64,000 nucleotides of DNA from Paracoccus caeni (GCF_016629665.1 NZ_JAEPRQ010000005.1:1-64000); one strand, 5' to 3'. Shown: positions 1-8,865, numbered from the stretch's first letter. The notes: a model not told the origin generated them from the sequence alone. Numbers and translations are program-made.

Positions 1-117
1 AACAAGCTGAAAAACAGCCGCCGGCTGGCAAACCGCTACGACAAAACTGCAGACAGTTTCCTCGGCTTCGTAGACGTCGCCTGCATCAGGCTATGGCTCC
101 GCCATTCGTCAACATGA
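1..117 (+). mobile_element. IS5-type transposase, C-terminal end (cut by window edge)
   Basis: Frame 1 is open from the first base to a TGA at 115-117 and encodes the last 38 residues of a protein. It contains RRLANRYDKTADSFLGFV and then a hydrophobic stretch, which matches the conserved C-terminus of IS5/IS427-type DDE transposases (family pattern R-x-A-T-R-Y-D-K-T-A-x-S-[FY]-L-G-F-V). The rest of the element lies left of the window. The right inverted repeat cannot be fixed, but the IS must end before about 160, because the stop codon of the next gene is at 161-163. Intactness is unknown. Confidence 0.75.
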
Positions 118-160
118 CCTAGATGTACCACCTAGGGATGAGTTGCGGTTCTTGGCTTCG

Positions 161-1180
161 CTAGGTCCACGGACGCAGGAATGCCTCGATATTGTCGCGG
201 AGGTCGTTGGACAGATAGCCGCCTTCCTGCACGATTACCGTGGGCAGGCCCGCCGCCCGGATAAGCTCGGCGGCGCGGGTGAAGGCGGCTGTCGTCACCT
301 TCATTCCCTTGAACGGGTCGTTTTCATGCGCGTCCAGCCCAAGCGCCAGAACCAGAACGCCGGGTTGAAAATCGGCGATCCGGGCCAGCGCCTTGTCGAT
401 GGTGGCGAGCCACAGATCGTCGCCGCTACCTTGCGGCAAGGGCAGGTTGAGGTTGAAACCTTCGCCCGCGCCTGATCCGGTTTCATCGGCATAGCCAAGG
501 AAGAACGGATAGAAATTCGACGGATCGGTATGGACGGAAACGGTCAGCACATCGGCGCGGTCGTAGAAAATCTCTTGCGTGCCGTTGCCGTGATGAACGT
601 CGATGTCCAGCACAGCAACGCGTGGATGTATATCCAGCAGGGATTGCGCGGCGATGGCCGAATTGTTCAGGAAACAATGCCCGCCCGCATTATCCGCCGT
701 CGCGTGATGGCCGGGCGGGCGGCACAGCGCGTAGGCGGCGGGCGCACCATCGCGCACCGCAGCCGCAGCGGCCAGCGCGGTATCAGCCCCGCGCAGGGCG
801 GCGGCCCATGTGTGTTGGCCCAAGGGGCAGCCGGTATCGGACAGATGCCAGCCCGCGCGCCCGGTAATGCCTGCGGGATAATGGTGGCGGTCCTTTTGCG
901 GATGCAGGTTCGGCACCACCTCTGGCCCGGCATTGGGCATCTTTTGCCACTCGGCCCATGCGGTTTCGAGGAAGGCCAGATAGTCCGGCGTATGCACCTG
1001 CCGGAGCGCAGCCTGATCCGCCACGGGAGGTGATTGCGGCGTCAGGCCCAGACGCGCGAGCCCGGCCAACAGGCGATGAGCGCGTTCGGGCAGTTCCTTG
1101 TTGGTCGAGGGCACGCCCCGCAGCATCCAGAACTGCGGGTCATGAGCCTCGGATTCGGGGGCGTAGAAGACCGGCAGCAT
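161..1180 (-). CDS. Histone-deacetylase-family deacetylase (acetylpolyamine amidohydrolase-like)
   Basis: 339 residues, full length for the arginase/deacetylase-fold HDAC superfamily. Bacterial members remove acetyl groups from acetylpolyamines or related small substrates with a zinc ion. Visible active-site blocks are RPPGHHA (tandem His), the zinc-binding DIDVHHGNGTQEIF and LGLDAHENDPF, and a C-terminal QEGGYL. No signal peptide is seen, so it is cytoplasmic. Its start overlaps the stop of the upstream DUF924 gene by one base (TGATG), placing it third in a pirin-DUF924-HDAC operon. The substrate cannot be told from sequence. The gene ends just inside an IS end. Confidence 0.9.
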   Translation of the reverse strand: MLPVFYAPESEAHDPQFWMLRGVPSTNKELPERAHRLLAGLARLGLTPQSPPVADQAALRQVHTPDYLAFLETAWAEWQKMPNAGPEVVPNLHPQKDRHHYPAGITGRAGWHLSDTGCPLGQHTWAAALRGADTALAAAAAVRDGAPAAYALCRPPGHHATADNAGGHCFLNNSAIAAQSLLDIHPRVAVLDIDVHHGNGTQEIFYDRADVLTVSVHTDPSNFYPFFLGYADETGSGAGEGFNLNLPLPQGSGDDLWLATIDKALARIADFQPGVLVLALGLDAHENDPFKGMKVTTAAFTRAAELIRAAGLPTVIVQEGGYLSNDLRDNIEAFLRPWT

Positions 1181-1725
1181 CAGAAGCCGGTATGGGTTTT
1201 CAGAAACTCGGTCTCTTCCGGGGTGTTCTCGCGACCCAGAACTGCGTTTCGATGCGGGAAGCGATCAAACTCTTTGACGATATCACGATGCTCGACAGCG
1301 AATTTCAGGCTGTAGTCACTGCCCAGTGCCTCATAGAGCTTCACGCATCGTTCCTGATCGGCCAGATCCTCGCTATGCATGAAGGGCAGGTAGAAGAAGG
1401 TCCGCGCATCCTCATCCACCTGCTGGTCATAGCCGCGATCCAGCGCCTCGCGCGCATATTCCAGCACAAGGTCGTTGCTTTCGAAGCTGCGCGGAGAGCC
1501 GCGGAACATATTGCGGGGAAACTGGTCCAGCGTGATGATCAGCGCCAGCGCGTCATCGGCATTGTCCAGCCAGCCGGGCAGTTTTCCCTGTGCCGCCGCC
1601 TCATAGGTCTCGCCGAATTCGCTGATGATCTTGCGGTCGATCTCTTCCGATTTGTCGAACCAATAGGGCTTCATCTCTTCCGAGAACCAGAAGCTGCGGA
1701 TGGCGTCGGGGGTTTTGATCGTCAC
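1180..1725 (-). CDS. DUF924 family protein
   Basis: 181 residues, beginning with the family-typical IRSFWFSEEMKPYWFDKSEE and carrying the central LIITLDQFPRNMFRGSPRSF block. The core is alpha-helical and resembles TPR folds. No enzymatic role is established and none is assigned here. It lies 21 bp downstream of the pirin gene and overlaps the HDAC-family gene by one base (TGATG), so co-translation with the deacetylase is likely. Family membership is secure; function is unknown. Confidence 0.88.
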   Translation of the reverse strand: MTIKTPDAIRSFWFSEEMKPYWFDKSEEIDRKIISEFGETYEAAAQGKLPGWLDNADDALALIITLDQFPRNMFRGSPRSFESNDLVLEYAREALDRGYDQQVDEDARTFFYLPFMHSEDLADQERCVKLYEALGSDYSLKFAVEHRDIVKEFDRFPHRNAVLGRENTPEETEFLKTHTGF

Positions 1726-1746
1726 GGGTCTCTCCTTAATCGGGCC

Positions 1747-2682
1747 TTAATCGGGCAGCGGGATATGTTCATCGCGATCATCGGGCGGCAGGTCGAATTG
1801 TCCCAAGCCCCAACGTTCCTCGCGCCATTCGCGTTTCGCCTCTTCGATCTTTTCGCGGGACGAGGCGACGAAGTTCCACCAGATGTAACGCGGCCCGCCC
1901 AGCGTCTCGCCGCCAAGCGCCATCAGCCGGGCGCCGCGGTCGCCCGACTGGACGGTGATCTGATCGCCGGGGCGGAAGATCATCATCTGCCCGGCCTGAA
2001 ATTCCTGCCCGGCAATGGTGACCGAGCCTTCGGTGATATAGATGCCGCGATCCTCGTGATCGCTTGGCAGCGGAAACAGGGTGCGCGGTTGCAGGACCAC
2101 GTCCAGATAGAAGGTGTCCGAATACAGCGTCGCCGGGGCGGTTTCGCCATAGGCGCGGCCAAGAATCAGCCGGGCATTGATGCCCTGATCGGCGATCTCG
2201 GGCAGTTCTTCCTTGCCGTGATGTTCGAAAATCGGGGTCATATCCTCGCAATGTTCGGGCAGGGCGATCCATGTCTGGATGCCGAACAGACTGTGCGGAC
2301 CCGCGCGACCCTCGGCAGAGGTGCGTTCGGAATGGGTGACGCCCTTGCCCGCCACCATCCAGTTCAGCGCGCCGGGGCGGATGATCTGATCGCTGCCGAT
2401 GCTGTCGCGGTGGTGGAAATCGCCGCGATAGAGATAGGTGACCGTGCCCAGCCCGATATGCGGATGCGGGCGCACGTCGATGCCCTGGCCGGTCAGAAAC
2501 TCGGCCGGGCCGGCCTGATCGAAGAAGATGAACGGGCCGACCATCTGCCGTTTCGGGGCGGGCAGGGCGCGGCGCACCTCGAACCCGCCCAGATCGCGGG
2601 ACCGGGGAATGATCAGCGTCTCGATGGCGTCGGTGCCGATTTCGTCGGGGCAACCTGGCGTCAGCGCGGGGTTCCAACTCAT
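1747..2682 (-). CDS. Pirin family protein (bicupin)
   Basis: 311 residues starting at the ATG at 2682, chosen because AAGGAG lies eight bases upstream. A longer open frame upstream lacks pirin homology. The N-terminal cupin has the pirin metal site pattern (VRPHPHIGLGTVTYLYRG, then the HSERTSAEGR region), and a second cupin follows (GIYITEGSVTIAGQEF). Pirins bind iron; some have quercetin-dioxygenase activity and others are redox-responsive regulators. The gene is transcribed divergently from the dioxygenase-hydrolase fusion (180-bp spacer), which fits a shared response to electrophiles or aromatics, though that link is inferred. Confidence 0.92.
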   Translation of the reverse strand: MSWNPALTPGCPDEIGTDAIETLIIPRSRDLGGFEVRRALPAPKRQMVGPFIFFDQAGPAEFLTGQGIDVRPHPHIGLGTVTYLYRGDFHHRDSIGSDQIIRPGALNWMVAGKGVTHSERTSAEGRAGPHSLFGIQTWIALPEHCEDMTPIFEHHGKEELPEIADQGINARLILGRAYGETAPATLYSDTFYLDVVLQPRTLFPLPSDHEDRGIYITEGSVTIAGQEFQAGQMMIFRPGDQITVQSGDRGARLMALGGETLGGPRYIWWNFVASSREKIEEAKREWREERWGLGQFDLPPDDRDEHIPLPD

Positions 2683-2860
2683 CACGCTTCTCCTTGATTG
2701 GCTTCGCGTCGCTGTGATCAATGGTATGTACGAAAGAGGTCCGGGGCCAAGGGGGAAAGCGTTCGGGATCGCCGAACGCGGGGTTGCGGCCCGTCCCGAT
2801 GGCGCCCGGCAGCGGGGAACCGCATCTTTGCAGAGTTCGTTCAATGAAGGCAGGAGTGTC

Positions 2861-4375
2861 ATGACCAGCGGTATCCATCACGTAACGGCCCTTACCCGCG
2901 ACGTTCAGGCGAATGTCGATTTCTGGATGGGTTTCATAGGGTTGTCGCTGGTCAAGCAAACCGGCGGCTTCGAGGATGCCGAACAGTTGCACCTGTTTTA
3001 CGGCGATCCCGAAGGCAATCCCGGCAGCCTCATCAGCTTTCTGGTCTGGCAGAAGGGCGCAACAGGGCGCGTGGGCCACGGACAGGTGGCCGAAATCTCG
3101 TTGGCGATCCCGCGTGGCCGGATCGGCGACTGGCTGACCCGCGCCATGCAGCAGCGTCTGCGGATCGAGGGCCCGTCGCGCGAATTCGGCGAGCCGGTGT
3201 TGCGGCTGAAAGACCCCGACGGGATCATCGTCAAGCTGGTCGGCACCGATATTCCCGATACCGGCTGGCCCGCCGCGCCCACCCGGCTGCGCGCCGTCAC
3301 CATCTGGAGCGAGGTTCCCGAACAGACCGTCAGCTTCCTTGGCCGCTTCGGCTATCGTCAGGATGCGGTCGAGGGTGGCGTGACGCGCCTGATCTCGGAC
3401 ACGGATGTTCTGGATATCCGCGATGCCTCGGGCTTCGTGCCGGGCATTCAGGGGACTGGGGTGATCGATCACGTCGCCCTGCGGGTGGCCGATGTCGATG
3501 AGCTTGAGGAAAAGCGGGTGGCGCTTGCCGGTCGGAATGCGGGCGATGTGACCTGGCATGACCGCAAGTATTTCACCTCGCTTTATGTCCGCGAGCCGGG
3601 TGAGACGCTGATCGAGATCGCGACGGACGGCCCCGGCATGGCCATTGACGAAGCCCCGGATCAGCTTGGCCGCAAGCTGCTGATCCCGCCACATTTCGAA
3701 GACACGCAGGATCTGCGTGTCCGGTTACCGCAATTTGCCCGACCGGGCGAGGAGAGGATTCCCATGAGAGATCTACCTTTCGTGCATCAACTGCGTCAGC
3801 CCGACGCGCCCGACGGATCGGTGATCCTGCTGCTGCACGGCACTGGCGGGAATGAAACCGACCTGATGCCGCTGGCCCATCGCATCGCGCCAAATGCGAC
3901 GCTGCTGGGGCTGCGTGGCCGTTCGACCGAAGAAGGCATCGCGCGGTTCTTTCGCCGCAATTCGATGACCACCTTCGATCAGGACGACATCAAGTCCGAG
4001 GCCGAGGCTTTCGCAGGCTTCTGGGAAGGCGCGATCGCGGCCTATGGTCTGGACCCGGAAAAGATCACCGTGATGGGATATTCCAACGGCGCGAACTTTG
4101 CCGGGGCGGTGATGGCCTTGCATCCGGGCCTGATCCGGCGCGCGATCATGCTGCGACCGATGGCGGTTCTGGACGATCTGCCGCAGGTCGATCTGGCCGG
4201 GACCAAGATGCTGACCGTGACCGGCGCGCGCGACCCCTATGGCCCCTATGCGCCGCGCCTGAACGAATGGCTGGCCGCGTCCGGGGCCAATCTGGACGCC
4301 CGCGTGGCCGAGGCCGGGCATGAATTGTCGCAGGCCGATCTGAGCATTGCCGAAGAGTGGATGAAAGGTGAGTGA
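2861..4375 (+). CDS. Fused ring-cleaving dioxygenase (VOC) and alpha/beta hydrolase
   Basis: 504 residues with two complete enzymes in one frame. Residues 1-300 form a two-module VOC/glyoxalase-fold extradiol dioxygenase like Bacillus MhqE/MhqO, with likely Fe ligands His7 (GIHHVTALT), His204 (VIDHVALRV) and Glu252 (TLIEIATDG). Residues 302-504 form a carboxylesterase/phospholipase-type hydrolase like MhqD: oxyanion block LLLHGTGGNETD, nucleophile Ser408 in MGYSNGA, Asp458 and His487. The start has an AGGAG site. Internal Met302 also has a well-placed GGAGAGG six bases upstream (3751-3757), so a free hydrolase could be made. In Bacillus the two functions are separate neighbouring genes for quinone/hydroquinone detoxification. 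The substrate here is inferred. Confidence 0.9.
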   Translation: MTSGIHHVTALTRDVQANVDFWMGFIGLSLVKQTGGFEDAEQLHLFYGDPEGNPGSLISFLVWQKGATGRVGHGQVAEISLAIPRGRIGDWLTRAMQQRLRIEGPSREFGEPVLRLKDPDGIIVKLVGTDIPDTGWPAAPTRLRAVTIWSEVPEQTVSFLGRFGYRQDAVEGGVTRLISDTDVLDIRDASGFVPGIQGTGVIDHVALRVADVDELEEKRVALAGRNAGDVTWHDRKYFTSLYVREPGETLIEIATDGPGMAIDEAPDQLGRKLLIPPHFEDTQDLRVRLPQFARPGEERIPMRDLPFVHQLRQPDAPDGSVILLLHGTGGNETDLMPLAHRIAPNATLLGLRGRSTEEGIARFFRRNSMTTFDQDDIKSEAEAFAGFWEGAIAAYGLDPEKITVMGYSNGANFAGAVMALHPGLIRRAIMLRPMAVLDDLPQVDLAGTKMLTVTGARDPYGPYAPRLNEWLAASGANLDARVAEAGHELSQADLSIAEEWMKGE

Positions 4376-4376
4376 G

Positions 4377-4706
4377 ATGAGTGAGATTACGGTAACCAAG
4401 GAAGACCTCGACGGGCGGCATGGCCGATATGTTGCCCGGGTCGAGGGCATCGATGCCGAGGCCGAACTGGTCTTCACCAATCGCGGCCCCGGAAAGATCA
4501 GCGCCGATCATACCGGCGCGCCCGACGCCCTTCGCGGCACGGGTGCTGCTGCTGCGCTGGTTCGGGCATTGATTGACGACGCGCGCGAGAACAGCTTCGT
4601 GATCATCCCGCTGTGCCCCTATGTCCGGGCGCAATATGCCAAGCACCCGGAATGGGCGGACGTGTTCACCACCAAGCCCGGCGAAGACCCCGAATTGCCC
4701 GGTTGA
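4377..4706 (+). CDS. Small GNAT-like N-acetyltransferase (YjdJ/GTL3B type)
   Basis: 109 residues from the ATG at 4377, preferred over the GTG at 4368 because the AAGGTGAG site at 4365-4372 is correctly spaced for it. The protein matches the minimal single-domain GNATs with HTGAPDALRGTGAAAALVRALI (acetyl-CoA loop) and the C-terminal IIPLCPYVRAQYAKHPEW signature. These act on unknown small targets. It starts two bases after the fusion gene and is probably co-transcribed. A strong terminator follows at 4728-4756. Confidence 0.85.
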   Translation: MSEITVTKEDLDGRHGRYVARVEGIDAEAELVFTNRGPGKISADHTGAPDALRGTGAAAALVRALIDDARENSFVIIPLCPYVRAQYAKHPEWADVFTTKPGEDPELPG

Positions 4707-4727
4707 AAATCAGCCTGAACCGCAAAC

Positions 4728-4756
4728 AAAAAGAGGCCGCATTGCGGCCTCTTTTT
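4728..4756. terminator. Bidirectional intrinsic terminator
   Basis: A perfect 13-bp hairpin (4728-4740 pairing with 4744-4756, loop ATT) is flanked by A5 and T5. It therefore works in both directions, for the GNAT gene and for the convergent L,D-transpeptidase gene. Confidence 0.9.
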
Positions 4757-4778
4757 CGTTCAGCGGGTCGGCAAGTGG

Positions 4779-5459
4779 TCAGAGGACCAGAACCTGCGTC
4801 CCGATCTTCGCCAGTCCGAACAACTGGGCGATATGTTCGTTGTAAAGCCCGATACAGCCGTTCGAGGATTTCCGGCCGATCTTGCGCGTGTCGTGGGTGC
4901 CGTGGATGCGGTAATACTGCCAGCCCAGCCACAATGCATGGGTGCCCAAGGGATTGTCCGGTCCGGGCGGGACGAAATCCGGCCATTCCGGGTTGCGGGC
5001 CTTCATCTCGGGCGTGGGCGCCCAGCTTGGACCCTCGACCTTCTTGATGATTTCGGTCCGGCCGGTCCGCGTCAGGTCTGCGCTGACCGGGATCGAGGAC
5101 GGATAGACGTGATAGATGCTTTCATCCTCGGACCAGTAATGCACCGCGCGCGAGGTGAGATCGCACAGGATCGCACCATTGGTCAGGTTCGAGAAATGCG
5201 GCCGCCAGTCCTGCGCATGGAAGCTGGAGATATTGTGCCGCTGATCGGCGGCGCTGTCGTATTGCACCTGACCGGCATCCGGCGTCGCGCCCATCGTTGC
5301 GCCTGTCGCACCGTCATAGGTCGGACCGCCGCCATAGATGGGCTGGCCGGTATAAGGGTCGATCTGCTGCGCAAAGGATGGCAACGCCAGACCGGCTGCG
5401 CCAAGCGCTACAGCCGAGCCAAGGAAAGCACGACGATTCAGAGCAGGTGATTTGCTCAT
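4779..5459 (-). CDS. Tat-exported L,D-transpeptidase (YkuD domain)
   Basis: 226 residues. The N-terminus NRRAFLGSAVALGAAG is a twin-arginine signal followed by a hydrophobic core and a cut near ALPSFA-QQ. The C-terminal YkuD domain has the catalytic pair His186 (RIHGTHD) and Cys202 (SSNGCIGL). Such enzymes form 3-3 peptidoglycan cross-links or attach lipoproteins to the wall in the periplasm. It is monocistronic and convergent with the GNAT gene. A second L,D-transpeptidase lies at 7060-7578, so the two may divide roles. Confidence 0.92.
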   Translation of the reverse strand: MSKSPALNRRAFLGSAVALGAAGLALPSFAQQIDPYTGQPIYGGGPTYDGATGATMGATPDAGQVQYDSAADQRHNISSFHAQDWRPHFSNLTNGAILCDLTSRAVHYWSEDESIYHVYPSSIPVSADLTRTGRTEIIKKVEGPSWAPTPEMKARNPEWPDFVPPGPDNPLGTHALWLGWQYYRIHGTHDTRKIGRKSSNGCIGLYNEHIAQLFGLAKIGTQVLVL

Positions 5460-5682
5460 CGGAGAATGTCCTTCGTTCGGAACAGCCGTTCTTACGGACG
5501 GCCTTGCTACTCTGCCTCAAGGGGTTGGATTTATATAGTCTGCCCGCGCGATTCCGGCAATTCAAACTGAAGCCGGCTTGCAACGCTGCCACAACCTTCG
5601 CTGCTCACGCATTATTGCGTTTGAAGGGCGAAGGGCCATTCGGTAGATCTTGCGGCAAAGAAAAGCGAGGGATGGCGACTAG

Positions 5683-6195
5683 ATGTTGAATTTCAAGGTG
5701 ATTGCGACACTGTCGCTGGTCGGACTGACGGCCTGTGCACCGCGCGGCGTCCCGCAACTGACGCCGGACGGGCAGCCGCTGCCGGTTTCCCATGCCATCG
5801 ATGCCCGAGAATCTGAGGTAATTCCGCAGCGCGTGTTGCAGCAAATCAACACGTTGCGGGGGAATGTTGGGTCTTCGCAGCTTATGCTGAACCCACAGCT
5901 TTCCGCGGCGGCGATGGCGCATTCGCGGGATATGTCGGCGCAGAACCGGGCGTGGCACTGGGGCTCGGACGGGTCTTCGCCGCTGGATCGCGCCCGGCGG
6001 CAGGGATATATGGGCCATATCATCGGCGAGAATATCTCGGAAACCTATGAAAATGACATCCAGACGCTGAATGCGTGGATGACCATGCGGGACACCCGCG
6101 ACATCATCATGGACCCGGCGGCGACCAGTCTGGGTCTGGCCTGGTATCAGGAACCCTCGGGCAAGTTGTGGTGGACGCTGCTGACCGGCAGTTGA
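5683..6195 (+). CDS. CAP (SCP/PR-1) domain lipoprotein
   Basis: 170 residues. The short N-terminus ends in a lipobox (GLTAC), predicting a lipidated periplasmic or surface protein. A compact CAP domain follows, with PQLSAAAMAHSRDMS, the GENI element (IIGENISETY) and a C-terminal WWTLLTGS strand. Bacterial CAP proteins are often secreted and linked to the envelope, with no agreed enzymatic activity. The gene stands alone between an L,D-transpeptidase and map and is followed by a terminator at 6218-6246. Confidence 0.88.
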   Translation: MLNFKVIATLSLVGLTACAPRGVPQLTPDGQPLPVSHAIDARESEVIPQRVLQQINTLRGNVGSSQLMLNPQLSAAAMAHSRDMSAQNRAWHWGSDGSSPLDRARRQGYMGHIIGENISETYENDIQTLNAWMTMRDTRDIIMDPAATSLGLAWYQEPSGKLWWTLLTGS

Positions 6196-6217
6196 GCCGT
6201 TGATCCCGACCGGAAAC

Positions 6218-6246
6218 AGCCCCGCTTTGACGGGGCTTTTCTTTTT
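6218..6246 (+). terminator. Intrinsic terminator after the CAP lipoprotein
   Basis: A 7-bp stem AGCCCCG/CGGGGCT (6218-6224 with 6231-6237) is followed by a run of T interrupted by one C. Confidence 0.85.
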
Positions 6247-6282
6247 CGTAAGAATGCCGGGTCGTTTCAGGAAAGGCAGCGC

Positions 6283-7032
6283 ATGACCATCACCCAACAG
6301 GAAGAGCTTGAGGGCATGAAGGTGATCGGCCGGATCGTCGCCAATACCATGCGCGATATGGCGAAAGCGATCGAGCCGGGAATGACGACCCGCGAGTTGG
6401 ACCAGATCGGTCGTGACATGCTGGAGCGCGAAGGCGCGGTCCCGGCGCCGGAATCGACCTATGGCTTTCCGGGCGCCACCTGCATCAGCGTGAACGAAGA
6501 GATCGCCCATGGCATCCCCGGCGACCGGGTGATCGCGGCGGGGGATTTGATCAATATCGACGTGTCTGCCTCGAAGGACGGCCTTTATGCCGATACCGGC
6601 GCGACCTGGCGGGTAGGGCAGGTCAGCCCGGAGCTGGACCGGTTGTGTCGCGACGGCAAGCGGGCCATGCAGATCGGTATAGACCAGGTCGGCAGCGGCA
6701 AGCCGATTTCGGGGATCGGCAAGGCCATCGGGCGCTTTGCCTCGGCGCGCGGCTATACGCTGATCTGCAATCTGGCGAGCCACGGCGTTGGCCGGTCGTT
6801 GCACGAATATCCGCAGGAGATCGCGACCTGGCCCGACAACCGTGACAAGCGCCGCATGAACAGAGGTCTGGTGCTGACGGTCGAGCCGTTCCTGTCCAAA
6901 GGCGCGCTTTGGGCGAATGAGGGCGATGACGGCTGGACCCTTTACGGCGAGCCGCCCGCCCCGGTCGTTCAATATGAACATACGGTGGTCGTGACCGATC
7001 GCGGAGCGATGGTTCTGACCTTGCCGGGCTAG
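6283..7032 (+). CDS. map: Methionine aminopeptidase, type I
   Basis: 249 residues of the type Ia pita-bread fold, which removes the initiator methionine from nascent proteins using two divalent metals. Metal ligands are visible in INIDVSASKDGLYADTGATW (two Asp), SHGVGRSLHEYP (His), LTVEPFLSKG (Glu) and QYEHTVVV (Glu). The usual GHG of the His block is SHG here. The start is the ATG at 6283, preceded by GGAAAGG. It is alone between terminators and probably constitutive. Confidence 0.95.
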   Translation: MTITQQEELEGMKVIGRIVANTMRDMAKAIEPGMTTRELDQIGRDMLEREGAVPAPESTYGFPGATCISVNEEIAHGIPGDRVIAAGDLINIDVSASKDGLYADTGATWRVGQVSPELDRLCRDGKRAMQIGIDQVGSGKPISGIGKAIGRFASARGYTLICNLASHGVGRSLHEYPQEIATWPDNRDKRRMNRGLVLTVEPFLSKGALWANEGDDGWTLYGEPPAPVVQYEHTVVVTDRGAMVLTLPG

Positions 7033-7059
7033 GCGCGGCCCGCCCGGCGATGCGGTTGA

Positions 7060-7578
7060 TCAGGCGTTGATCACCACCGGGATACCGCCCTGCACCATGG
7101 CGAAGATCTCTTCGATTTCTTCGTCCTTCACGGCGATACAGCCCGCCGTCCAGTCGCGGTTGTTCGGCGCGAAGCGATTGCCTTCCGGCCCCCAGCCATG
7201 GATGAAGATGTCCCCGCCCGGCCTGCGACCCACGGCTGTCGCAAAGGCACGGTCCTGATCGTTCGGATAGGACACACCGACCGACAGATGATAGCGGCTG
7301 CGCGGATTGAAGCGGTCGATGAAATAGACCCCTTCAGGCGTTTTGCCGTCGCCTTCGAACTGCTTGTGACCGACCGGCTGGTTGCCAAGGCCGATATCGT
7401 AGGATTTCAACACGGTCTGACCGCTCAGCAGATACATTCTGCGCGGGCCTTTATTGACCACGATCTGCGTGACGGGGGGGCCGCTATAGCCCCGGAACTT
7501 GGATTCCGGCTTTCCACACGCCGCCAGCAGAGCCAGCAGCGAAAAGGTCACCGTTCGTCGGTCTGCGCGATACATCAC
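7060..7578 (-). CDS. L,D-transpeptidase family lipoprotein
   Basis: 172 residues. The N-terminal hydrophobic stretch ends in LLALLAAC, a lipobox, so it is predicted to be a periplasm-facing lipoprotein. The YkuD domain has the catalytic His in IFIHGWGPEG and Cys147 in WTAGCIAV. It is shorter than the Tat-exported copy at 4779-5459 and uses a different export route, Sec/Lgt. The gene is convergent with map and monocistronic. Confidence 0.9.
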   Translation of the reverse strand: MMYRADRRTVTFSLLALLAACGKPESKFRGYSGPPVTQIVVNKGPRRMYLLSGQTVLKSYDIGLGNQPVGHKQFEGDGKTPEGVYFIDRFNPRSRYHLSVGVSYPNDQDRAFATAVGRRPGGDIFIHGWGPEGNRFAPNNRDWTAGCIAVKDEEIEEIFAMVQGGIPVVINA

Positions 7579-7641
7579 TGCCTCTGACGTTTCTTCGGTT
7601 TTTTTATTCTCTACCGAATAGCATAGAATCCAGTGATTTGA

Positions 7642-8865
7642 CTAGCTTCTGGCAAATTTCGCGACAATTTCGACATGCGGCGACCAACGGAACTGATCCA
7701 CGACGGAAAGATTTTCCAGCTTAAACCCGCCATCGGCGAGAATCTGCGCATCTCTTGAGAAATTCACCGGATCGCAGGCGACGAAAGCGATGCTTTGGAC
7801 GCCGGATTTCGTGATCTGATGGCATTGCGCCTCGGCCCCAGACCGTGGCGGATCGATCACAATTGCGTCAAAGCGGTTAAGCTCGTCGGGCAGAAGCGGG
7901 TTGCGGGCAAGGTCGCGAATCTCGGTGGTGACGCGGTTCAAGCCCGGCGCGGTGCGCCATCCCGCATCCAGCGCGGCCAGCGGCGTGCCCAGCCCCTCGA
8001 CCGCGTGAACCTGCGCCCGCGCCGCCAAGGGCAGGCTGAACGTGCCACATCCGGCGAACAAATCAACGATCCGGCTGGCTCCTTCGGTGTGGCGCATGAC
8101 CCCGTTCAACAGCGCTACCTCGCCCTCGGCGGTCGCCTGCAGAAACGCGGCGGGCGGCGGCACAACAAGCGCGCGGCCAAAGGGCAAAGCGGGCGTTCGG
8201 CGGGTGATCGGCTGACCGTCCCAATCAAGCCGCGCCAGATCGCCTTCTTCGGCCAAAGCCGCGAGCGTCTGGAACAGCGCCGCATCCATCGGCTTGCCGC
8301 CTGTCACCGCCACGTCCAGCCCGGCAGGCCCGTGGATCACCGTCAGTGTCAGTTCGGCAGAGCGTGACACGCCTGCCACGACGATCCGTCGCAGCAGGGG
8401 CAGCGCTGCCGTGATCTCGGGCCGCATGACGTGGCAATCGGTCAGATCGACGATAACCTCCGAGGCGCGGGCGTGAAAGCCAAGCAACGCGCCCTTCTTC
8501 GTCCGCCGCCCCGACAGGACCGCCCGCCTGCGCGAGCGCGGGGGCGAGACATGAAGCGCCTCGACCGTCGCGGCCAACCCGCGCGCCTCAAGCGCTGCGA
8601 CGACCACCTGCCGCTTCCAGTCGGTCGTGAACCCTTCCGAGGCATGCATCAGCGAACAGCCCCCGCAGGCGCGGAAATGCCCGCAGATCGGCTTCACTCG
8701 CTGCGATGACGGTGTCACGATCCGCGGCGCGGCAATACGGCCATCGACCGCCTCGCCCTCAATCTCCTCGCCGGGCAGGGTCAGGGCGGCCAGCGCGCGC
8801 CCGTCCTCGCCGACTGCGACGCCGTCCCCCTTGCGGCCCAGACGTTCTACGCGCCAGAGGCTCAT
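7642..8865 (-). CDS. 23S rRNA (uracil-C5)-methyltransferase, RumA/RlmD-like
   Basis: 407 residues. An N-terminal TRAM-type RNA-binding segment (1-50) precedes a 4Fe-4S site formed by Cys61, Cys67, Cys70 (CGHFRACGGC) and Cys144. The C-terminal SAM-binding domain has VDLFAGCGTFSLPLA, and the catalytic Cys lies in FVACDPVNFSRD. This matches RlmD/RumA-type m5U methyltransferases; the exact uridine modified cannot be read. The start overlaps the stop of the ABC exporter by four bases (ATGA), the last of four such overlaps in this operon. Confidence 0.9.
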   Translation of the reverse strand: MSLWRVERLGRKGDGVAVGEDGRALAALTLPGEEIEGEAVDGRIAAPRIVTPSSQRVKPICGHFRACGGCSLMHASEGFTTDWKRQVVVAALEARGLAATVEALHVSPPRSRRRAVLSGRRTKKGALLGFHARASEVIVDLTDCHVMRPEITAALPLLRRIVVAGVSRSAELTLTVIHGPAGLDVAVTGGKPMDAALFQTLAALAEEGDLARLDWDGQPITRRTPALPFGRALVVPPPAAFLQATAEGEVALLNGVMRHTEGASRIVDLFAGCGTFSLPLAARAQVHAVEGLGTPLAALDAGWRTAPGLNRVTTEIRDLARNPLLPDELNRFDAIVIDPPRSGAEAQCHQITKSGVQSIAFVACDPVNFSRDAQILADGGFKLENLSVVDQFRWSPHVEIVAKFARS

